A stretch of DNA of 60,136 nucleotides from a virus. Positions 48,399-56,865 of this stretch are shown here, in pieces. The position numbers and the translations under genes are program-made. The notes under the pieces were generated by a model that ran no database searches, had not been told where the DNA came from, and saw only the letters and a list, made by a program, of their open reading frames with translations. The DNA is taken from the IMG/VR virus record IMGVR_UViG_3300030107_000709, positions 2,947 to 63,082 of that record, one strand, 5' to 3'. How positions within the stretch are numbered: position 1 is the stretch's first letter; each line of letters opens with the position of its first letter.

Positions 48399-48824
48399 AT
48401 GCAAACTGTACCTATGGGTCGTTCCATAAAAAATGATATGTGGATTACACAAGAAGAAGTTCCTAATCCAGATGTCTTACCAGAGCTTCCAGGTTATCAT
48501 GTACTTGTAAGACCTGTTAGCATTAAAGCAGAAACTAAAGGTGGTATTTTATTACCAGATTCTACAAGAGAAGATATGGCTTATCTTACAACAGTAGGTC
48601 AAGTAGTTGTAATGGGAGACTTAGCTTATCAAGATAAAGAAAAGTTTCCTAATGGACCTTGGTGTAATCTAGATGATTATGTTTGTTATGGTAAACATGC
48701 AGGTCAAAAGATTAAATATAAAGGTATACGATATGTATTATTGTATGATGACCAAGTTATGATGAGGGTAGAAAGTCCTAAAACTTTAGATCCTACTTAT
48801 AATTTATCTACAAATGTAGCATAA
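48399..48824 (+). CDS. groES: GroES-like co-chaperonin (141 aa)
   Basis: Core LPELPGYHVLVRPVSIKAETKGGILLPDSTREDMAYLTTVGQVVVMGDLAYQ..WCNLDDYVCYGKHAGQKIKYKGIRYVLLYDDQVMMRVE is a Cpn10 fold; the mobile-loop region is KAETKGGILLPDS. It probably caps host GroEL to fold the capsid protein, like T4 gp31 or RB49 CocO. Encoded among portal, scaffold and capsid genes, which fits that role. It has extra N- and C-terminal extensions. Confidence 0.9.
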   Translation: MQTVPMGRSIKNDMWITQEEVPNPDVLPELPGYHVLVRPVSIKAETKGGILLPDSTREDMAYLTTVGQVVVMGDLAYQDKEKFPNGPWCNLDDYVCYGKHAGQKIKYKGIRYVLLYDDQVMMRVESPKTLDPTYNLSTNVA

Positions 48825-48829
48825 ATTAT

Positions 48830-48858
48830 TTGTTTAGCAAAAATTTTTAATGTATAAT
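48830..48858 (+). promoter_or_regulatory. Sigma70-like promoter before scaffold/capsid genes
   Basis: TTGTTT, a 17-base spacer and a perfect TATAAT in the 80-base gap before the scaffold gene. The leader contains short stems (AAACG/CGTTT and GTTT/AAAC) before the ribosome site GGAGG. Confidence 0.6.
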
Positions 48859-48904
48859 ATAAAGTAAACGTAAATCGTTTGTCTCGTAAACAACGGAGGT
48901 AGTA

Positions 48905-49852
48905 ATGACAAAAGAAGAAAATTGGGAGAAAGTAGAAGCTCCTGCAAAAGAAGAAGAAAAAATAGAAATAGAAGTAGAGGAAACAGATGATGCAGCACCA
49001 TCTTCTGTAGAACCAAAAACAGAAGCTAAAAAAGAAGAGCCACCAGAGTTAGAAGGTATAGAAACTAAAGGTGCTCAAAAAAGAATTAGACAATTAATTA
49101 AACAGAGAAAAGATAAAGAAGATCAAATATCTCAACTAATGCAAAAGAATGAAGAGCTTCAAGGTTTAGTTAAGAAAAGAGAAACTGAATTTTCTACTGT
49201 AAGTAAAAAGAATTTAGAAGTAACAGAAAAACAATTAACAGATAAAATGAATATGGCTCGTGTAGCATATAAAAATGCATATGAAGCTGGAGATCAAGAT
49301 AAGCTTTTACAAGCACAAGAAATGTTAAATGAAGCTCAGGTTGATTTAAAAAGTGTAAATGTTACTAAAGAAAAGTTTAAACAGGCACCACAACAACCTG
49401 TTCAACAACAACAATATCAACAACCTGTTGCTCAACAAGCACCAGATCCAAGAGCTCAAGAATGGGCACAACAAAATACTTGGTTTGGAAAAGATAATGT
49501 AATGACTGCAGCAGCATTAGCTATAGATGCAGAATTAAAGCAAGAGGGATATTCAACTGATGATATAGAGTTTTATCAAGAAGTTGACAAAAGAATTCGA
49601 GAGTCATTTCCTACTAAATTTCAAGAAGGAAATAATCAAGATGTTCGCCAGCAGGATACGTCAAGACCTGCTCAGGTGGTAGCAGGAGCTTCACGTTCTA
49701 CTCCTAATCCACGTAAAGTTAAATTATCAAAGAATGATGTTAATTTAGCTAATAAATGGAATATACCACTTGAACAGTACGCCCAAGAAAAGATGAAGGC
49801 AACTAAATCTGAAGGGGAATACACAACTATAAACACTAGACGTGGAGGTTAA
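48905..49852 (+). CDS. Scaffolding protein (315 aa)
   Basis: An acidic, low-complexity N-terminus (KVEAPAKEEEKIEIEVEETDD), a central coiled coil (KRIRQLIKQRKDKEDQISQLMQKNEELQGLVKKRETEF), a Gln/Pro linker (QQPVQQQQYQQPVAQQAPDPR) and a basic C-terminus that would dock on the capsid protein. Composition and position between portal and capsid genes are typical of phage scaffolds. Confidence 0.82.
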   Translation: MTKEENWEKVEAPAKEEEKIEIEVEETDDAAPSSVEPKTEAKKEEPPELEGIETKGAQKRIRQLIKQRKDKEDQISQLMQKNEELQGLVKKRETEFSTVSKKNLEVTEKQLTDKMNMARVAYKNAYEAGDQDKLLQAQEMLNEAQVDLKSVNVTKEKFKQAPQQPVQQQQYQQPVAQQAPDPRAQEWAQQNTWFGKDNVMTAAALAIDAELKQEGYSTDDIEFYQEVDKRIRESFPTKFQEGNNQDVRQQDTSRPAQVVAGASRSTPNPRKVKLSKNDVNLANKWNIPLEQYAQEKMKATKSEGEYTTINTRRGG

Positions 49853-49853
49853 T

Positions 49854-50345
49854 ATGACACGAGTAAATACACGTAGTTCTAATTTAAGAGAAAATACTAC
49901 TAAACAAGAAACTGAATATACTTTTGAAGAACCAAACTTATTGAAAATACCAGAAGCAGTACAAGATCGTTTCGCTAACGAAGGTATGTCATTAGGATGG
50001 TTACGAATTACCTTAAAAGGACAAGATGATGTAAGTCACATAGGTAGAAAGATAGCAGAAGGATGGCAGTTTGTTGAGAAGGAGGAAGTACCTGAAATGG
50101 AACAAACATCTGTCGTGAGAGATGAAGGTAGATACGCTGGAGCAATCTGTCGTGGGGATGTTGCGTTAGGTAAAATACCTACTGGTCGTATCAAAGCAAA
50201 AGAGAAATACTATGAGGATAAAACAAATTCATTAATGAGAGCAGTCGATAGCCAGTTAATGAAAGGAAATAATTCTCGTATGCCTATTTCAAATACAAGT
50301 AGATCTGAAACAATAAGAGGAAGAACACCTAAGTTTCAAAGTTAG
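49854..50345 (+). CDS. Conserved head-module protein (163 aa)
   Basis: Start at MTRVNTRSS; MEVN before it is a translated GGAGGTTAAT. Core: LLKIPEAVQDRFANEGMSLGWLRITLKGQDDVSHIGRKIAEGWQFVEKEEVPEM and YAGAICRGDVALGKIPTGRIKAKEKYYEDKTNSLMRAVDSQLMKGNN. Similar proteins lie between scaffold and capsid genes of marine podoviruses that I recall; no function assigned. Probably a capsid-assembly accessory. Confidence 0.6.
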   Translation: MTRVNTRSSNLRENTTKQETEYTFEEPNLLKIPEAVQDRFANEGMSLGWLRITLKGQDDVSHIGRKIAEGWQFVEKEEVPEMEQTSVVRDEGRYAGAICRGDVALGKIPTGRIKAKEKYYEDKTNSLMRAVDSQLMKGNNSRMPISNTSRSETIRGRTPKFQS

Positions 50346-50379
50346 TCCTCTTTAATTTTTAATTTAGAAAGGAAACAAC

Positions 50380-51018
50380 ATGGCAGTAAATAGTGCCCCT
50401 CGTGGGTTAATTATGGCAAAAAAAGTTGGATCTGGAACTAATTCTACTGGTATTAATACTATTGACTGTCCTGACTATACAGTCGGTTCAGCTTTGTTAC
50501 CAAGCAATTTATTTACTGGTGATCCTATAAGGATTGATGTAGGAGGAACTGTAGTACCTGTTTCTGTTACAGCAAATAAGAAAATCCATGGTGTATTCCA
50601 AGGCATTAGTTATAAAACTGCTGATGGTGAGCAAAAGTTTAGTAGATATTATACTGGTGGAACTTCATCTACAGATATTAAAGTATTAATAGCTGATGAT
50701 CCAAATCAAACTTTTTTCGTTCAAGCAGATGCAAAAGTCACAGCTACAGCAGATTCAGCAGCTGGTTATAATGCAGCTAATGCAGGTATGACAGCTGGTT
50801 CTGGTGGTTCAACAAAAACTGGAAATAGTAGTTATCAATTAGATAATACTAAAATAACTCTTGCACAAGAACAGTTAAGACTTATTAGAAGAGCTCCTTG
50901 GGATTTAGTAGCTCAAGGTTCCGTATCTGCAGGAGTAACTGATGCATATCCTTGGTATGAAGTACGTATCAATATGCATTATGATAATTTTATAACAACA
51001 ACCATTTCAGTATCATAG
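50380..51018 (+). CDS. Probable capsid decoration protein (212 aa)
   Basis: GAAAGGAAACAAC before the ATG. Beta-rich, Gly/Thr/Ser-rich sequence (GDPIRIDVGGTVVPVSVTANKKIHGVFQGISYKTADGEQKFSRYYTGG..) directly upstream of the major capsid gene, the usual place for a head decoration protein. No catalytic motif. Confidence 0.65.
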   Translation: MAVNSAPRGLIMAKKVGSGTNSTGINTIDCPDYTVGSALLPSNLFTGDPIRIDVGGTVVPVSVTANKKIHGVFQGISYKTADGEQKFSRYYTGGTSSTDIKVLIADDPNQTFFVQADAKVTATADSAAGYNAANAGMTAGSGGSTKTGNSSYQLDNTKITLAQEQLRLIRRAPWDLVAQGSVSAGVTDAYPWYEVRINMHYDNFITTTISVS

Positions 51019-51033
51019 AAAGGAGAATAGAAT

Positions 51034-51981
51034 ATGGCTATAAATAGAGCAAGTATTGCTAAAGAACTCCTTCCAGGATTGAATTCAATTTTTGGTACGG
51101 AGTATGGTGAGGTAAATGACGAACATACACCTCTTTATGAAATAGAAAATTCAGATAGAGCTTTTGAAGAAGAAGTTTTATTTACTGGATTTGGCACTGC
51201 ACCTGTTAAAGGTGAAGGTGCTGCTGTAACTTTTGATGACGCACAAGAGAGTTATGTAGCTCGTTACGATAACGAAACAGTTGCATTAGCTTTTGCTGTG
51301 ACTGAAGAAGCTATGGAAGATAACTTATATGATACTTTTGCAAAGTTAAGAGCAAAAGGATTAGCTAGAGCTATGGCAAATACAAAGCAGGTAAAAGCTG
51401 CTGCAATATTTAACAATGGCTTTAGTACTACAGCTTCCAATTTAATTGGAGATGGTGCAGCATTTTTTAGTAATAGTCATCCAACAGTTCAAGATGGAAA
51501 CCAAGATAACCTGTTAACAGCAGCTGCATTATCTGAAGCTGCTATCGAGACTGCTGTGATTGATATACAAAAAATGAAAGATGATAGAGGAATTTTAATT
51601 GGTGCACAAGTTGCTTCATTACATATTCCTGTTGACTTATCTTTTACAGCAACTCAAATCTTACAAAGTGAGTATTCAACAACTATTGGTGTGAATCCAA
51701 CAACTGCTGGTAATGGTGCAACTAATGTTAATGACATTAATGCTATTAGAAGCATGGGAGTTATACCTGGTGGTTCTTTTGTAAACAGAAGATTCACAAG
51801 TACAACTGCTTACTTTTTTAGAACTGATGTTCCTAATGGTGCAAAGATGTTTAATAGAACACCTTTACAAACCAAGATGGAACCAGATTTTGACACTGGT
51901 AACTTAAGATTTAAAGCTCGAGAAAGATATTCTTTTGGAGTATCTGACTGGAGAAGTTACTTCGGAAACGCAGGTGCTTAA
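51034..51981 (+). CDS. Major capsid protein (315 aa)
   Basis: HK97-fold capsid protein of the Mu gpT-like/marine podovirus type: AINRASIAKELLPGLNSIFGTEYGEVNDEHTPLYEIENSDRAFEEEVLFTGFGTAPVKGEGAAV (N-arm and E-loop region), AFFSNSHPT, and KARERYSFGVSDWRSYFGNAGA at the end. AAAGGAG precedes the ATG. Very likely the most abundant virion protein. A GC-rich hairpin follows its stop. Confidence 0.9.
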   Translation: MAINRASIAKELLPGLNSIFGTEYGEVNDEHTPLYEIENSDRAFEEEVLFTGFGTAPVKGEGAAVTFDDAQESYVARYDNETVALAFAVTEEAMEDNLYDTFAKLRAKGLARAMANTKQVKAAAIFNNGFSTTASNLIGDGAAFFSNSHPTVQDGNQDNLLTAAALSEAAIETAVIDIQKMKDDRGILIGAQVASLHIPVDLSFTATQILQSEYSTTIGVNPTTAGNGATNVNDINAIRSMGVIPGGSFVNRRFTSTTAYFFRTDVPNGAKMFNRTPLQTKMEPDFDTGNLRFKARERYSFGVSDWRSYFGNAGA

Positions 51982-51993
51982 TCTATAAACTTT

Positions 51994-52017
51994 AGGGAGG
52001 GTCTTATGGCTCTCCCT
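51994..52017 (+). promoter_or_regulatory. Hairpin after the capsid gene covering a ribosome site
   Basis: AGGGAG (51994-51999) pairs with CTCCCT (52012-52017). The stem contains GGGAGG and the loop the ATG at 52006, so this start would be blocked when folded. There is no U-tract, so it is not a canonical terminator. Confidence 0.65.
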
Positions 52018-52035
52018 AACACTAAGGAGATAAGA

Positions 52036-52206
52036 ATGGAAGCTCAAGGAATAACAGCCAGAACAGTATCTGGTCTATTAAAATATCCTAAAAAAGATAC
52101 AAGTGCAAAACCTACAGGACAGGGTTTTGGTAAAGCAAGAAAAGGTCCTGCTGTACAAGGCAAGCAAGAACCTGTAGTTAAGGAGTCAAGTAATAATGGC
52201 AAATAA
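52036..52206 (+). CDS. Small basic protein (56 aa)
   Basis: I choose ATG 52036 because AAGGAG lies six bases upstream and is unobstructed; an in-frame ATG at 52006 lies in the loop of the preceding hairpin and would add ten residues. MEAQGITARTVSGLLKYPKKDTSAKPTGQGFGKARKGPAVQGKQEPVVKE.. is basic and flexible. Overlaps the next gene by 11 bases. Probably a minor head protein; unknown. Confidence 0.5.
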   Translation: MEAQGITARTVSGLLKYPKKDTSAKPTGQGFGKARKGPAVQGKQEPVVKESSNNGK

Positions 52207-52477
52207 TATTACATCAAAGTTTTTTACTGGAGCAACAAATGGAGTTATTGTAACTACAACAGATGTTACTAGAGTTGTAGCAATACATGCAACAGCAGTA
52301 ACAGCAACAGGTACTTTTGCATTAAAAGATGCTACAGGAGGAGATAGAATAAAATTTTCAGTTCCTGCAAGTAGTATGGCAGATATTTATATAGGTGATC
52401 AAGGAGTAAAATTTAATGCATCTATAAGTGTATCTATGCCTTCTGATGGTAGTTCATGCACTTTATTTGTAGGATAA
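52196..52477 (+). CDS. Small beta-rich structural protein (93 aa)
   Basis: MANNITSKFFTGATNGVIVTTTDVTRVVAIHATAVTATGTFALKDATGGDRIKFSVPASSMADIYIGDQGVKFNASISVSMPSDGSSCTLFVG: an all-beta, Thr/Ser/Val-rich domain like small head or tail decoration proteins. Encoded right after the capsid gene; surface attachment is inferred. Confidence 0.6.
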   Translation: MANNITSKFFTGATNGVIVTTTDVTRVVAIHATAVTATGTFALKDATGGDRIKFSVPASSMADIYIGDQGVKFNASISVSMPSDGSSCTLFVG

Positions 52478-52481
52478 TATA

Positions 52482-53162
52482 GTGCCTAATTATGCTTTCT
52501 TAAAGACTGATATAATAAATACAAGTGAGAATGATTCTTCAGAGTTTGAGGAACACATTCCTTACTTTATTGAAAAAGCTGAAATACGTTTAACAAAAGA
52601 TTTAGATGATGTAGGGCTAACTGAGTTTAGCTCTTTTTCTTTTACAGCATCTAATCCTGTTGTTAGTTTACCAGCTGATACTAGAATAGTGCAAAGTGTA
52701 AATTATAAAACAAGTGTTTCATCTAATATAACAACTCTTCTACAAAGACCTTATGAGTATGCTATAGATTACTTTCCTCATGCAAGTACATCTACAGGTA
52801 CTCCTAGATATTACGCAAGAAAAAATCAAACATCTTTATATATAGTACCTACTCCTGCATCTACATTATCAGGAGAAATATCTTATGTGCGTAGACCAAT
52901 AGGTTTAGCCAGTGCTACAGGTACAAGTGTAACTACATCTAATTATTTTAGTGAGTATTGTTATGATGCATTATTTTATGCATGTATGTTAGAAGCAAAT
53001 AGATTTATGAAAAATCCTAATGGTATGCAAATGTATCAAGGTGACTATGTAAATGCAGTAGAAGGATTACGTAATCAAGCAAGAAGGTCAAGACAGGATA
53101 ATATGGAGACTGCACATAATCCAAGTGGTGGTCCTAATGTTTTAGTGAAAGGGAGTAATTAA
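52482..53162 (+). CDS. Head-to-tail adaptor-like protein (226 aa)
   Basis: Start codon GTG. NYAFLKTDIINTSENDSSEFEEHIPYFIEKAEIRLTKDLDDVGLTEFSSFSF.. plus PRYYARKNQTSLYIVPTPASTLSGEISYVRRPIG fit the adaptor family described for phages such as SU10, which joins the portal to the tail. It is the same length as, and similar in architecture to, the gp4-like protein at 58595, suggesting old paralogy. Confidence 0.65.
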   Translation: MPNYAFLKTDIINTSENDSSEFEEHIPYFIEKAEIRLTKDLDDVGLTEFSSFSFTASNPVVSLPADTRIVQSVNYKTSVSSNITTLLQRPYEYAIDYFPHASTSTGTPRYYARKNQTSLYIVPTPASTLSGEISYVRRPIGLASATGTSVTTSNYFSEYCYDALFYACMLEANRFMKNPNGMQMYQGDYVNAVEGLRNQARRSRQDNMETAHNPSGGPNVLVKGSN

Positions 53163-53164
53163 TT

Positions 53165-53413
53165 ATGCCTAAATGGAAAAAACCTAAAGTAAAAGAAATA
53201 ACAGATGAAGTTGATATTAGCGATTTATTTTTTGAAACTTATGATGGAAATATAATACCTTTTGATGAAATGTATGAAGATGATGCAAAAAATTTTGATG
53301 ATATGTATGCTACAGGTGGTATAGTAAAAACTAAAAAGAAAAAGAAAAAAAAGAAAATGAAAAAACCTAGAGGAGTAGGAGTAGCACTTAGAGGTTTTGG
53401 AAAGTGTACATAA
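53165..53413 (+). CDS. Small protein with GG-Lys-rich RGxGxAxRGxG tail (82 aa)
   Basis: An acidic N-terminal half (DEVDISDLFFETYDGNIIPFDEMYEDDAKNFDDMYA) is followed by TGGIVKTKKKKKKKKMKKPRGVGVALRGFGKCT. The basic half closely matches the C-terminus of the 1022-residue protein two genes downstream. The charge-split design suggests one end bound to DNA or capsid. Function unknown. Confidence 0.6.
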   Translation: MPKWKKPKVKEITDEVDISDLFFETYDGNIIPFDEMYEDDAKNFDDMYATGGIVKTKKKKKKKKMKKPRGVGVALRGFGKCT

Positions 53414-53508
53414 TGCCAATTAGTAGAGTTAATATTAAAATGCAATTAACTGATAAGTTAAAAAATAAAAAAGTTAAAAAAAAGAAAAAGAAGAAAGGTA
53501 AAAAATAA
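53413..53508 (+). CDS. Tiny Lys-rich protein (31 aa)
   Basis: MPISRVNIKMQLTDKLKNKKVKKKKKKKGKK. Its ATG overlaps the previous stop (TAATG) and its stop overlaps the next ATG in the same way, arguing for translational coupling of all three. An almost pure polycation in its second half; DNA neutralisation is possible. Confidence 0.5.
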   Translation: MPISRVNIKMQLTDKLKNKKVKKKKKKKGKK

Positions 53509-56500
53509 TGCCAGTCATTAATACAAGAGCATTACATAGAATGATACTTAAAGCAGGTAAACCTGTTTGGGATGCTTTTGATGACTTTAGAAAAGACTCT
53601 AGGAATTATGAGCCTTCAAGTATTAGACCAGAAGAACAGTCTATAAGAAAAGGTACATCTGGTGATCCTGCTTTATTTAAAGATATAACAAAAACTCCTG
53701 TTAGAAAAATTATATCTGGAGGACAAACAGGTGTAGATGAAGGTGGTTTAGCTGCAGGAGAAAAATTAGGATTACAAGTAGGAGGTACAGCTCCTAAAGG
53801 ATATAGAAGAAACAATATAGAAAATGCTGTATTTAGTGATGATAAATTAAAAACAATATTAAAAGAAAGTGATTCTTCTAATTATAATGTACGAACAAAA
53901 CAAAATGTTTTAGATGCTGATGCTACTGTTATCTTTGGTAATACTGAAAGTGCAGGAACAAAAAATACAATAAAATTTTTAAAACAAGCAAAGAAAAAAT
54001 ATATTATAAATCCAACAGAACCAGAACTAACAAGATTTTTAAATACAAATAAAGTTCAAACATTAAATGTTGCTGGTAATAGAGGAACAAAAGAAGGAAT
54101 GAAAGTTGCTAGAGATGCTCAAGAAACTTTGATTGGTGCTATTGGTACAAAAAAAGTACCAGAAGAAAGTAAGTTTTATGAAGTTCCAATAGCTAAAGAA
54201 TTTTCTGAAATAGGTAAAGCAGGTGTAGCACAAAGAAAATATGCAAAAGATGAAATAAGACCTTCTGATTATGTAGATCCAGATAGTGCAGGAGCTTCTA
54301 TAAGTTTACTTCAAAGAAGAAGTGATGAACTAGGAGATCTTGGAGATCAGTTAATAGGAGATGTAGGTATAAAAGGTAAGTATGTAGGAGACCTTTCTAA
54401 ACTAGGTGCTTTAGGTAAAGAAGATGGAAAATTTAAAAAAAGAACTAGAGGAATATTTCAACCTGTAGGAGGAGAAGATTATAACTTACAAGCTTTTAAT
54501 AATTTTGTATATCAAAAATTAATGAAAGCTACAAAGCAAGCTAATGCAAATGCTAAAAAACTACAACGAAAAGGAGTTTTTAGTAAAGATACAACAGAAA
54601 GTATTTTAAAGAATAATAAAAAATTAATAAATTTTTTTAAACCATTTGCAGATAGAAAGAAAACAGAAAGACATGAAATTTATGGTTTACAGGATAAATC
54701 AAAAAATGATCCTACAAACTGGAATGAAACTGTAGGGGCTAGTAATATTATGCCTAGAATGCAGTTAAGTCAATATTTTTTATCTAAAGATTTTGATGAT
54801 ATATTAAAAGGAAAAACAAAATTTCAAGATGACTTGTTTCAATTTTATGATGTAGATCCTGGTAGTTCATTAGGTCCTAAAAAGAAACTAACAGAGTTTG
54901 AACAATATCAAAACTTAATAGATGAACAAAGAGGTATACAAAGAGCAGATAAAACAAAACAAGTACAAGAAAGTAAAAGAGCTTTAGAAAATGTATTAGG
55001 TTCTTTATTAAATATTTCTAAAATGGAAGAAAGAAAAAAATATAAAAAGTTTCCTGTACCTCAAATAACTAAAGAAGGTAAACCTAGAGGAGTTAAACTA
55101 GAAGATATAGCTGTAGGAAAATATAGACAAATTTTTAAAGATCCTCAAACAGCTGAAACAATGAAATCTTTAAAACAACAAATCATGAAGAATCAAGAAA
55201 CAACTCCAACAAAACAAAATTATTTAGATTTAGTTGTACAAAAACTAGCTATGCTTGAAGGTAAAAAAAGAACAGATGACGAAACAGCAAAACTCTATAC
55301 AATGTTACAAGAAAAGCTAGATCCTGTAGGAAGAACAAGAGAAGGTTATCCTAGAACAGAACAAGAGTTAATGTATGCACCACCTATAAGAGAAAAGAAA
55401 ACAGGTAAAGTTAAAACACCAGGAAGATTATATAGAGAAAGAACACCAGATGTATTAAAAGAAATGCAAGAAGATCCTACAGGGAAACAATTAAAAGATG
55501 ATTTAATTTTAGATCCAGACTTTTTAGTTGATGATGCAAATGAACTTGCTGAACAGTCTTTTAAAAAAGAAATGTTTGATGAATCTCCAGAAACAGCTAC
55601 AGCATTATTTTCAGATACACCTGGAGGTGTTCAAGAATTTAAACCTGATGTAGAAGTTGGAAAATTATTACAACTTATTAATACTCCTCAATTATTTAAT
55701 CGTTTATCTGCTAAAGAACAAAAAGAACTTTTAAGTATTAAAGCTGTATATGATGATGCTATGGAAGTTGCTAGACAAAGACAAGAAAAAACACCTAAAG
55801 GAATCTCAGAAGATGCTCTTGAAAAAGAACGTAAACAATTTGCATCACAATATGTTGCAAGTTATTTAATGCCAGAAGCACCAACAGGTTATAAAAAACC
55901 TGAAGAAGTTTTTGAACAAACTCAAGCATTACGAAGAGCTATTGAAAAAGAAACAGATCCTATAGTAAAAGAAAGATTAATACAAGAATTACAAGCTTCA
56001 CAGATTGTTCCAACAGAATCTTTTGGTAGACCTCCTGCACAACAACCTTATATACCAGGATTTGAACCTGTAGGTACAGGTGAAAGAGGACAGCCTACTG
56101 CATCTTTTACATTAGGAAATGTACCAGCACTTGAAGATTTAAGAGTATTTTATGGAAGACCTGCTGCTAAAGATTTAACACCAGAACAAAATCAAAAACT
56201 TATTGAAAGAATAGTTAAATCATATGAAGAAAAAGCAGAAGGACCTAAAAAGAAAGAAACAAAAAAAGAAGCTACAGAAAGAAAAAAGAAAGCAAAAGAA
56301 AGATATAAATTTTTAGAAAAAAAATATAAAGAACAATATGAAAAAGTATTAAAAAATAGAAGTCCTGAAAATATAGATGCATTATTTAAAATAGAAAAAG
56401 AAATGCAAGAGCTTATGGCTGAACAATATAATACAGGTGGATTAGTTAAAGTAAAAAAGAAAAAAAAGTTTATACCTAAAATATTAAAAAATAAAATTAT

Positions 56501-56576
56501 AAAGAAAAAAAATACACAAAGACCATTAGGTGTAGGAGCAGCACTTAGAGGATATGGAGCAGTAAATCATGGCTAA
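53508..56576 (+). CDS. Virion-module protein with SLOG/YpsA-like domain (1022 aa)
   Basis: Residues 66-210 form a SLOG-type Rossmann domain of the putative molybdenum carrier/cpYpsA family: KIISGGQTGVDEGGLAAGEKLGLQVGGTAPKGYR, NVRTKQNVLDADATVIF.., GTKNTIKFL.., TLNVAGNRGTKEGMKVARDAQETL. The GGQTGVD loop and the LNVAGNR strand are intact. The remaining 800 residues are charged, helical and unrecognised, ending NTGGLVKVKKKKKFIPK.. and RPLGVGAALRGYGAVNHG. SLOG domains bind nucleotides or their derivatives. Embedded in a structural operon, the protein may be packaged and injected; that is inference. Confidence 0.7.
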   Translation: MPVINTRALHRMILKAGKPVWDAFDDFRKDSRNYEPSSIRPEEQSIRKGTSGDPALFKDITKTPVRKIISGGQTGVDEGGLAAGEKLGLQVGGTAPKGYRRNNIENAVFSDDKLKTILKESDSSNYNVRTKQNVLDADATVIFGNTESAGTKNTIKFLKQAKKKYIINPTEPELTRFLNTNKVQTLNVAGNRGTKEGMKVARDAQETLIGAIGTKKVPEESKFYEVPIAKEFSEIGKAGVAQRKYAKDEIRPSDYVDPDSAGASISLLQRRSDELGDLGDQLIGDVGIKGKYVGDLSKLGALGKEDGKFKKRTRGIFQPVGGEDYNLQAFNNFVYQKLMKATKQANANAKKLQRKGVFSKDTTESILKNNKKLINFFKPFADRKKTERHEIYGLQDKSKNDPTNWNETVGASNIMPRMQLSQYFLSKDFDDILKGKTKFQDDLFQFYDVDPGSSLGPKKKLTEFEQYQNLIDEQRGIQRADKTKQVQESKRALENVLGSLLNISKMEERKKYKKFPVPQITKEGKPRGVKLEDIAVGKYRQIFKDPQTAETMKSLKQQIMKNQETTPTKQNYLDLVVQKLAMLEGKKRTDDETAKLYTMLQEKLDPVGRTREGYPRTEQELMYAPPIREKKTGKVKTPGRLYRERTPDVLKEMQEDPTGKQLKDDLILDPDFLVDDANELAEQSFKKEMFDESPETATALFSDTPGGVQEFKPDVEVGKLLQLINTPQLFNRLSAKEQKELLSIKAVYDDAMEVARQRQEKTPKGISEDALEKERKQFASQYVASYLMPEAPTGYKKPEEVFEQTQALRRAIEKETDPIVKERLIQELQASQIVPTESFGRPPAQQPYIPGFEPVGTGERGQPTASFTLGNVPALEDLRVFYGRPAAKDLTPEQNQKLIERIVKSYEEKAEGPKKKETKKEATERKKKAKERYKFLEKKYKEQYEKVLKNRSPENIDALFKIEKEMQELMAEQYNTGGLVKVKKKKKFIPKILKNKIIKKKNTQRPLGVGAALRGYGAVNHG

Positions 56577-56865
56577 AAGAAAAATAAAAGGAAAAGGAAT
56601 GAAAGGCATGACTATTGGTGGTGGTCATAAACGCCCTACTAAAAGTGGTGCAGGTCTTACTAAAGCAGGAGTAGCTAAATATAGAAGACAAAATCCTGGT
56701 AGTAAATTAAAAACAGCAGTAACTGAAAAAAAACCAACAGGTAAAAGAGCTTCAAGAAGAAAGAGTTATTGTGCTAGAAGTGCAGGACAAATGAAAAAGT
56801 TTCCTAAAGCAGCAAAGAACCCCAACTCAAGATTACGACAAGCGAGAAGGAGATGGAGGTGTTAG
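56569..56865 (+). CDS. Small Arg/Lys-rich conserved phage protein (98 aa)
   Basis: MAKRKIKGKGMKGMTIGGGHKRPTKSGAGLTKAGVAKYRRQNPGSKLKTAVTEKKPTGKRASRRKSYCARSAGQMKKFPKAAKNPNSRLRQARRRWRC. The GAGLTxxGVxKYRRxNPGSKLKTAVT..RRKSxCARSxGQM..RLRxARRRWxC pattern recurs in many marine phages (an unnamed domain family). Very basic with two conserved Cys; probably DNA-binding within the virion. It overlaps the end of the 1022-residue gene by eight bases. Confidence 0.7.
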   Translation: MAKRKIKGKGMKGMTIGGGHKRPTKSGAGLTKAGVAKYRRQNPGSKLKTAVTEKKPTGKRASRRKSYCARSAGQMKKFPKAAKNPNSRLRQARRRWRC

